Assembly (NCBI RefSeq): GCF_036647415.1
Contig: NZ_JAVXKG010000006.1
Coordinates: forward strand, 1 to 64,000
Direction of reading: 5' to 3'
From: Empedobacter sp036647415
GTDB lineage: Bacteria > Bacteroidota > Bacteroidia > Flavobacteriales > Weeksellaceae
Length of the DNA: 64,000 bases
Shown here: piece by piece, positions 59,894 to 64,000 of the stretch
Layout of the letters: each line of letters opens with the position of its first letter
How positions within the stretch are numbered: the first letter of the stretch is position 1
Program-made: the position numbers and the translations under genes
Notes under the pieces: model-generated
Told to the model about the DNA's origin: nothing
The model's database searches: none
The model's input: the letters and a program-made list of their open reading frames with translations, nothing else

Positions 59894-59913
59894 TTCGAAT
59901 CCCGTCCGGATCG
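59894..59913 (+). tRNA. tRNA-Asp (GUC), right part after the assembly gap
   Basis: The last 20 bases of a tRNA-Asp (TTCGAATCCCGTCCGGATCG). Together with the left part they make a complete 74-base tRNA, but they could belong to different copies. Confidence 0.9.
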
Positions 59914-59924
59914 CCAACTTTTAT

Positions 59925-59954
59925 AGCTTCACAATTTTGTGAAGCTTTTTTTTT
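59925..59954 (+). terminator. Terminator of the tRNA-Asp cluster
   Basis: AGCTTCACAA / TTGTGAAGCT with a two-base centre and a T-run of eight or more. Confidence 0.8.
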
Positions 59955-60045
59955 GCTTTTTATTGTAGTCAATTGCTATATATTCTTGGACAAACTCAGA
60001 ATGGCAATTTTTTTATTAAAGTTCTTCGTAAATCAATCTAAATTT

Positions 60046-60053
60046 TAATTTTG
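60046..60053 (+). promoter_or_regulatory. -7 promoter box of the NUDIX gene
   Basis: TAATTTTG; its last G is the first base of the GCATAAC repeat array, so transcription should start within the array. Confidence 0.5.
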
Positions 60054-60108
60054 CATAACGCATAACGCATAACGCATAACGCATAACGCATAACGCATAA
60101 CGCATAAC
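60053..60108 (+). repeat. Eight tandem GCATAAC repeats
   Basis: Eight perfect copies of the 7-base unit GCATAAC (56 bases) fill the space between the -7 box and the NUDIX start codon, with one A before ATG. Seven-base units are prone to slipped-strand changes in copy number. Confidence 0.97.
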
Positions 60109-60109
60109 A

Positions 60110-60517
60110 ATGAATCATATTTATCTTGTAAACGCACTTGTAACCGATTCTTCTGGAAGAATGTTGGCTGTTCGTAAAAAGAATTCTACTTTTTTTCAGA
60201 TGGTAGGAGGAAAGCGTGAACAAAATGAAGAATTATTAGAAACCCTTCGTCGCGAATTTTTAGAAGAAATAAACCTTGATATTCTTTCACACAGAGTTTC
60301 TTTTTTAGGAAAACACGATACGTTAGCCGTAAACGAAGAAAATACAGAAGTACATGCAAATGTGTTTCATGTGAAATTAAAGTCGGGAGAAGCGATAAAA
60401 ATAGCCTCTGAAATAGAAGAAATGGTTTGGATAACAAAAGAAAATTACCACGATTATAAATTAGCGCATTTACTAGAAGAATTTAGTTTGCCGATTTGGT
60501 TGGATATGGAGTTTTAA
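60110..60517 (+). CDS. NUDIX hydrolase
   Basis: A 135-residue NUDIX protein that hydrolyses a nucleoside diphosphate linked to another group, with Mg2+. The NUDIX box runs from GGKREQNEELLETLRREFLE to EINLD; the consensus G after the last Glu pair is Asn here, the catalytic REFLEE is intact. Substrate unknown. The leader is a heptamer repeat array (60053-60108), which may vary expression. Confidence 0.9.
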   Translation: MNHIYLVNALVTDSSGRMLAVRKKNSTFFQMVGGKREQNEELLETLRREFLEEINLDILSHRVSFLGKHDTLAVNEENTEVHANVFHVKLKSGEAIKIASEIEEMVWITKENYHDYKLAHLLEEFSLPIWLDMEF

Positions 60518-60540
60518 ATATCAAAAATAATAGAACAAAT

Positions 60541-60571
60541 AAAAGTCAGAAATATTTTTCTGACTTTTTTG
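60541..60571 (+). terminator. Terminator of the NUDIX gene
   Basis: AAAAGTCAGAAA / TTTCTGACTTTT with a four-base loop and T-run. Confidence 0.85.
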
Positions 60572-60633
60572 TTTGATAACTGTAACGTTTTTATTTTATG
60601 TCTACTAACTTGTAAACACTAAAAAATAAAACG

Positions 60634-60894
60634 ATGAAATCTATTTGGGAAGCAACTTATGAAAACAATGTAATCAGAATTGAGAATAATTGGTTTTCGG
60701 GCGAAAAACTTTTTGTAAATAATCAATTACAAGATTTTCAGGTCAATTATTTTAATCCTCCAATTTTAACTGGACATATCAAAAATAATCAAGAAAGAAT
60801 TGGAATTAAAGCTAATTTGCAACAAGGATTTTTTGGAGTTAATTGTATCCTTTTTGTTGATGATGAACAAATTGCTCTGAAAAAAGTAAAATAA
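60634..60894 (+). CDS. Small unknown protein upstream of the ECF sigma gene
   Basis: An 86-residue soluble protein, rich in beta-type segments (IWEATYENNVIRIENNWFSG, GVNCILFVDDEQIALKKVK). No signal peptide or membrane helix, family not recognised. Its stop is 6 bases before the sigma factor start, so it should be cotranscribed and could be a regulator of it; there is no direct evidence. Confidence 0.6.
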   Translation: MKSIWEATYENNVIRIENNWFSGEKLFVNNQLQDFQVNYFNPPILTGHIKNNQERIGIKANLQQGFFGVNCILFVDDEQIALKKVK

Positions 60895-60900
60895 ACGATT

Positions 60901-61404
60901 TTGAAGGCAAAGCAAACCGAATTTTTAAATTTAATTGACCAACATAAAGGAATTCTTCATAAAGTTTCTCGTATGTATATGGACAATGCGGAGGATCAAA
61001 ATGATTTGGTTCAGGAAATTGTTTTGCAATTATGGAAATCTTTTGAACGATTTGAAGGAAATTCTCAATTTTCGACGTGGATGTATCGTGTATCGTTGAA
61101 TACAGCGTTAACATTTTTCAAAAAAGAAAAAAAGAAAACAGATCGACATACATTTTTGGAGAATATAGATCAAGTTGATGAATTAGATTCTGCCGAAAAA
61201 GAAACACAGTTAGAATTGTTTTACAAAGCTGTGCATGAATTGAATAAAGTAGAGAAAGCCTTGATATTTCTTTTCTTGGAAGGACAAAGTCACAAAGAAA
61301 TAGGACAAAATCTGGGAATTACAGAAGGCAACGCTCGTGTAAAATTGAACAGAACAAAAGAAAAATTACAAAACATCATAAAAACTTACGGTTATGAATT
61401 TTGA
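60901..61404 (+). CDS. ECF-type RNA polymerase sigma factor
   Basis: A 167-residue sigma factor with region 2 (NDLVQEIVLQLWKSFERFEG, FSTWMYRVSLNTAL, the -10 melting helix) and region 4 (FLEGQSHKEIGQNLGITEGN, HTH). Starts with TTG at 60901; the same frame has no nearer ATG before region 2. It overlaps the next gene by 11 bases, a usual layout for sigma and its regulator. Confidence 0.93.
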   Translation: MKAKQTEFLNLIDQHKGILHKVSRMYMDNAEDQNDLVQEIVLQLWKSFERFEGNSQFSTWMYRVSLNTALTFFKKEKKKTDRHTFLENIDQVDELDSAEKETQLELFYKAVHELNKVEKALIFLFLEGQSHKEIGQNLGITEGNARVKLNRTKEKLQNIIKTYGYEF

Positions 61405-61987
61405 TGAACTACAAAAACAATGGAACGATCAGTCTTCCGAAGATGTGAAGATTGAAAAAGATTTAGAAATAAAAAAAGTGGCCAATACGGTGGTTGATAA
61501 AGTGAGAGCTGTAATGAAAAAAGATTTCTTTTTTCAATTAACATCATTTCCTATATTATTAGTTTTTCCTTATCTTTTTGATTCTAGTTCGAATCTGATT
61601 TGGTGGGTTATAATCTGTCTTTTTGCCACAATGATAGTGCCATTTGTTTACATTTTTAAGTTTTACAAAAGGTCATATAATTTAGAATATAATTCCCTGA
61701 AAAATATTAATTGGTTTTATTATAATTACAAATCATCCATCGATATTTATAGCATATATTCGTATATCGTCTTTATTTTGATGATTATGTTTGTAGGAAT
61801 TATTTATATTCAAAAAAACGATTTTTTACATTTTGAGAATGTATTTTTATTATGGCTTTATATTATTTCTACATTTATTATTTATATTTTGATATGTGTA
61901 TTCATCTTAAAATGGTGGATTAATAAATTGTATAAAAAACCACTTCTCGAATTAGAAAAAATATTAAATCAATTAGAAGAAGAATAG
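61394..61987 (+). CDS. Membrane protein, possible anti-sigma partner
   Basis: A 197-residue protein with a short cytoplasmic N-terminus (NFDELQKQWNDQSSEDVKIE) and about four membrane helices (65-85, 90-110, 130-150, 155-180). The overlap with the sigma gene suggests it regulates that factor. No ZAS-type HxxxCxxC motif or FecR domain is visible, so it is not a known anti-sigma class. Confidence 0.65.
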   Translation: MNFDELQKQWNDQSSEDVKIEKDLEIKKVANTVVDKVRAVMKKDFFFQLTSFPILLVFPYLFDSSSNLIWWVIICLFATMIVPFVYIFKFYKRSYNLEYNSLKNINWFYYNYKSSIDIYSIYSYIVFILMIMFVGIIYIQKNDFLHFENVFLLWLYIISTFIIYILICVFILKWWINKLYKKPLLELEKILNQLEEE

Positions 61988-62021
61988 AAAAAATGAGCAA
62001 CTAAAAGTTGCTCATTTTTTT
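61988..62021. terminator. Bidirectional terminator
   Basis: AAAAAATGAGCAACT / AGTTGCTCATTTTTT with a three-base loop between convergent genes; the minus gene's stop overlaps its edge. Confidence 0.85.
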
Positions 62022-63351
62022 AATTTGTAAACGGAATATCCAATATAAATTTGAATTTCATGGATTGATTATTTCTCAGAATTTCGATTGATATTTCTTG
62101 ATGTTCGTTATGTCGCATAAAATTTTCAATATCGGTTAAAGTCATTTTACTCACATTTTTTCCATTCAGTTTCTCTAATTGATCATTTGCTTTTAAACCC
62201 GCAAACTCTGCATTCGATTTTTTACGAACAGTTTCTATTTTGTAAATCGGTTTCATCACATACTGATAATTCATTTTTTGCGTTGTTTTTGTATCATTTT
62301 CATTCGTTTCTTTGGTATCTAACGATATTCCAATCGATTCTTTTTTCCACTCAAAATTAGCATGAACAATGGTTAATCCACTTCTGTTATAATGAAAAGC
62401 ATCATCAAAATTTTTGTTTGGTTTGTAATAAATTTTCGCATTATTATAATCTAAAATAAGTGTAAAACGTCTCAGAATTTCATTTCCAACAGAGCCTTTT
62501 CGGTTATTTTTGACATTAATAAATTGAATAGATTCTGGATTTGGAATCGCAATTAATGGTTGTTCAAACTCATATTTACCAATATTTACACGATCCACAG
62601 TTCCTCTTTCACCACTTATTATTCCGTTAAAACCTTTACCTAACTCATCATAAAAAACATTGTTAGGTAGACGTAAATTATCAATCTCTTTTTTGAATAA
62701 CCACAAACCGTCACTATTTCCGATATCAATTAATAATTTTTGATTATTATATTCTTGATAATGATTGAAATTGATGTTTAAAAATGGTTTCTTTTCTGCA
62801 CTAATTTCCAGATCATCAGATTGATATTTATTGATTTTTTTTACATTAAGAATTGATTTATAAATGGTTATTTTTCTTTTTGAATAATCAATTTTCACAG
62901 GATAATTCCTGAAAAAATCGTAACCAATAATCCCATGTACATCAATTCCTAAGCGAGAAAACAAATCAAAATTTTGATCTTGAATAATAATTATTGGAGT
63001 TTTGGCTGAATAAAAATATTTCCCAATAGATAAAATATTTCCCGAAGAATAATAGCCAATCGTACCTTCTTCGTTATTTCCCAAACCTTTTAGTTTTATT
63101 TCTTTGAGTGTTTTATGATTTATAGCTTCGTTAAACTGACTAAATAAAATGGTTTCGCGCAAGCCAGAATCTACAATGAAATTCATTTCGCGACCATTTA
63201 ATTGAACTGGAATTATAACTAAATTTTTGATAAACTGAAACGCAATAGTTTCAGATTTTACATTTTCTGCCAATTTTAATCCAATTTCTTGTGCAGAAAT
63301 CAACATTGAATTTATTAGGAAAAATAGATATAAAAGATGTTTAATTTTCAT
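62020..63351 (-). CDS. Exported aspartyl protease-like protein with PDZ domain
   Basis: A 443-residue secreted protein: signal peptide 1-20 (MLISAQ), a retropepsin-like region with FIVDSGLRETILF (DSG in the DTG position) and a second LLIDIGNSDGLWLF (DIG), and a C-terminal PDZ domain (about 370-440, FAGLKANDQLEKLNGKNVSK). The two D-[ST]-G-like sites suggest a two-lobed aspartyl protease working in one chain. Similar proteins in Bacteroidota have no established substrate. The window shows no partner. Confidence 0.85.
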   Translation of the reverse strand: MKIKHLLYLFFLINSMLISAQEIGLKLAENVKSETIAFQFIKNLVIIPVQLNGREMNFIVDSGLRETILFSQFNEAINHKTLKEIKLKGLGNNEEGTIGYYSSGNILSIGKYFYSAKTPIIIIQDQNFDLFSRLGIDVHGIIGYDFFRNYPVKIDYSKRKITIYKSILNVKKINKYQSDDLEISAEKKPFLNINFNHYQEYNNQKLLIDIGNSDGLWLFKKEIDNLRLPNNVFYDELGKGFNGIISGERGTVDRVNIGKYEFEQPLIAIPNPESIQFINVKNNRKGSVGNEILRRFTLILDYNNAKIYYKPNKNFDDAFHYNRSGLTIVHANFEWKKESIGISLDTKETNENDTKTTQKMNYQYVMKPIYKIETVRKKSNAEFAGLKANDQLEKLNGKNVSKMTLTDIENFMRHNEHQEISIEILRNNQSMKFKFILDIPFTN

Positions 63352-63510
63352 TCAATTAGATACTTCTATTAAATTTATGTAAAAAAACAATACGTTTCAT
63401 GAATAATTCTTAATAAATATAGATAAACTTTAACATCTTATTGTGTAGTCGTTATGAATTTTGATTGTCTTTATGTTATAAACTTGAAAAATAATTAAAA
63501 TCAATAATTT

Positions 63511-64000
63511 ATGATAAAAATTTACTTCTTTTTTTTGTGTTTTATAACGTTTGTAAATGCGCAAGATTTCCGAAAAGATACGATAGAATTGAACGAAACA
63601 ATTTTGTACGATAAAAGCAAATTTCGGTTGAAACGAATTGGTTCAGATACTAAGACAAAATCAATTTTAATCGGATTAACGGCTGATATTAATTTTGATA
63701 AAGATTCGTTACCGAAATTTACCAAAGAATTTGCAATTCCAATGAATGCTCCCAAAAAGGAGTTTACTTTTCAACGCATTAATTTTAACTTTAGCAGTAG
63801 TTTGAAATTAGATTCTATTATTTTAAAAGTTGATTTAACGACTATGAATAATGGAAAACCAGATCAATCAATTTTAGAGAAACCTTTTGAAGTTGTGGTA
63901 AAAAAAGAATATCAGCAAAATGATATTTTTACAATTGATCTTCGAGATTTGAATATTAAATATCAAGATGATTTTTTTATTAAAATAGAGTTGTTGACAG
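63511..64000 (+). CDS. Exported protein of unknown function, cut by the window end
   Basis: A frame open from ATG 63511 to the last base (163 codons seen, no stop). It begins with a signal peptide (MIKIYFFFLCFITFVNAQ) followed by segments such as KDTIELNETILYDKSKFRLK and SGSL-like NFNFSSSLKLDSIILKVDL, beta-rich. It is divergent from the PDZ protease. Too incomplete to name; the rest lies beyond the window. Confidence 0.7.
   Translation, partial: MIKIYFFFLCFITFVNAQDFRKDTIELNETILYDKSKFRLKRIGSDTKTKSILIGLTADINFDKDSLPKFTKEFAIPMNAPKKEFTFQRINFNFSSSLKLDSIILKVDLTTMNNGKPDQSILEKPFEVVVKKEYQQNDIFTIDLRDLNIKYQDDFFIKIELLT

Noticed and set aside
59590..59972. Minus-strand frames across the tRNA-Asp copies and the N-gap
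   Set aside because: They are antisense to tRNA genes and include unknown bases; the repeated peptide reflects the two tRNA copies.
60038..60223. 61-residue minus-strand frame repeating CVMRYAL
   Set aside because: It is simply the translation of the GCATAAC repeat and of the antisense of the NUDIX start; no independent support.
1..64000. CRISPR array or defence island
   Set aside because: No spaced direct repeats and no recognised nuclease, toxin or restriction gene; the only tandem repeat is the 7-base array.

Overview
The window is chromosomal DNA from an AT-rich member of the Bacteroidota, most likely a flavobacterium of the Weeksellaceae type (an Empedobacter-like genome is my best guess; the genus is not proven here). 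The signs are a metzincin protease with a type IX secretion C-terminal domain, SusC/RagA-like and FecA-like TonB receptors, bacillithiol synthesis (BshC), DUF families typical of the phylum, almost no Shine-Dalgarno sequences, and many copies of the Bacteroidota -7 promoter box TAnnTTTG. The DNA is densely coded, with short operons separated by strong hairpin terminators, many of which work in both directions.

Layout. 1-89: the end of an insertion sequence cut by the window edge. 166-5230: LD-carboxypeptidase, upp, yraN, two tandem DedA proteins, a DUF4833 protein and a GNAT-like protein. 5286-14922: a CsbD stress protein, tRNA-Leu, a DUF3127 protein with an SSB-like tail, aat, the Fe-S assembly pair nfu/mrp, an esterase, a nitroreductase and the folate genes pabB-pabC. 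14949-18897: a SAM-I riboswitch, a TonB receptor and an APC permease. 19011-22439: a secreted metalloprotease and a small anchored-looking protein. 22490-25473: an ATP-grasp ligase overlapping a two-domain hydrolase/DUF1704 protease. 25658-31191: thioredoxin, pth, rhodanese, nadD, maf, a kdsC-like phosphatase and a DUF2520 protein. 31381-42994: a second TonB-linked receptor, a dicarboxylate symporter, a LysM protein, bshC, GDPD, coiled-coil proteins, a mannose-1-phosphate guanylyltransferase and an SprT-like protein. 43039-53641: Mla-type ABC genes, an OMP, a TPR protein, ribH, a thioesterase, an NlpE-like lipoprotein, ndk, an EamA permease, alaS, an M23 peptidase and a MerR regulator. 53662-64000: two small AT-rich genes, dnaE, trxA, tandem tRNA-Asp genes with a 100-N assembly gap, a NUDIX gene behind eight heptamer repeats, an ECF sigma factor with a membrane partner, a PDZ aspartyl protease and a gene running off the end.

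Most of the window is core housekeeping. The parts I find most interesting are (i) the ATP-grasp ligase / DUF1704 peptidase pair, a bacterial arrangement that resembles the eukaryotic tubulin tyrosine ligase / MATCAP carboxypeptidase cycle; (ii) the SAM riboswitch in front of an outer-membrane receptor and an inner-membrane amino-acid permease, which together predict a methionine-linked uptake route; (iii) the DUF3127 protein ending in an SSB-type acidic tip; and (iv) the GCATAAC x 8 repeat that fills the 5' leader of the NUDIX gene.

No rRNA, CRISPR array, prophage or classical defence island is visible. All family names come from reading the sequence and from memory of the families; no database search was run.
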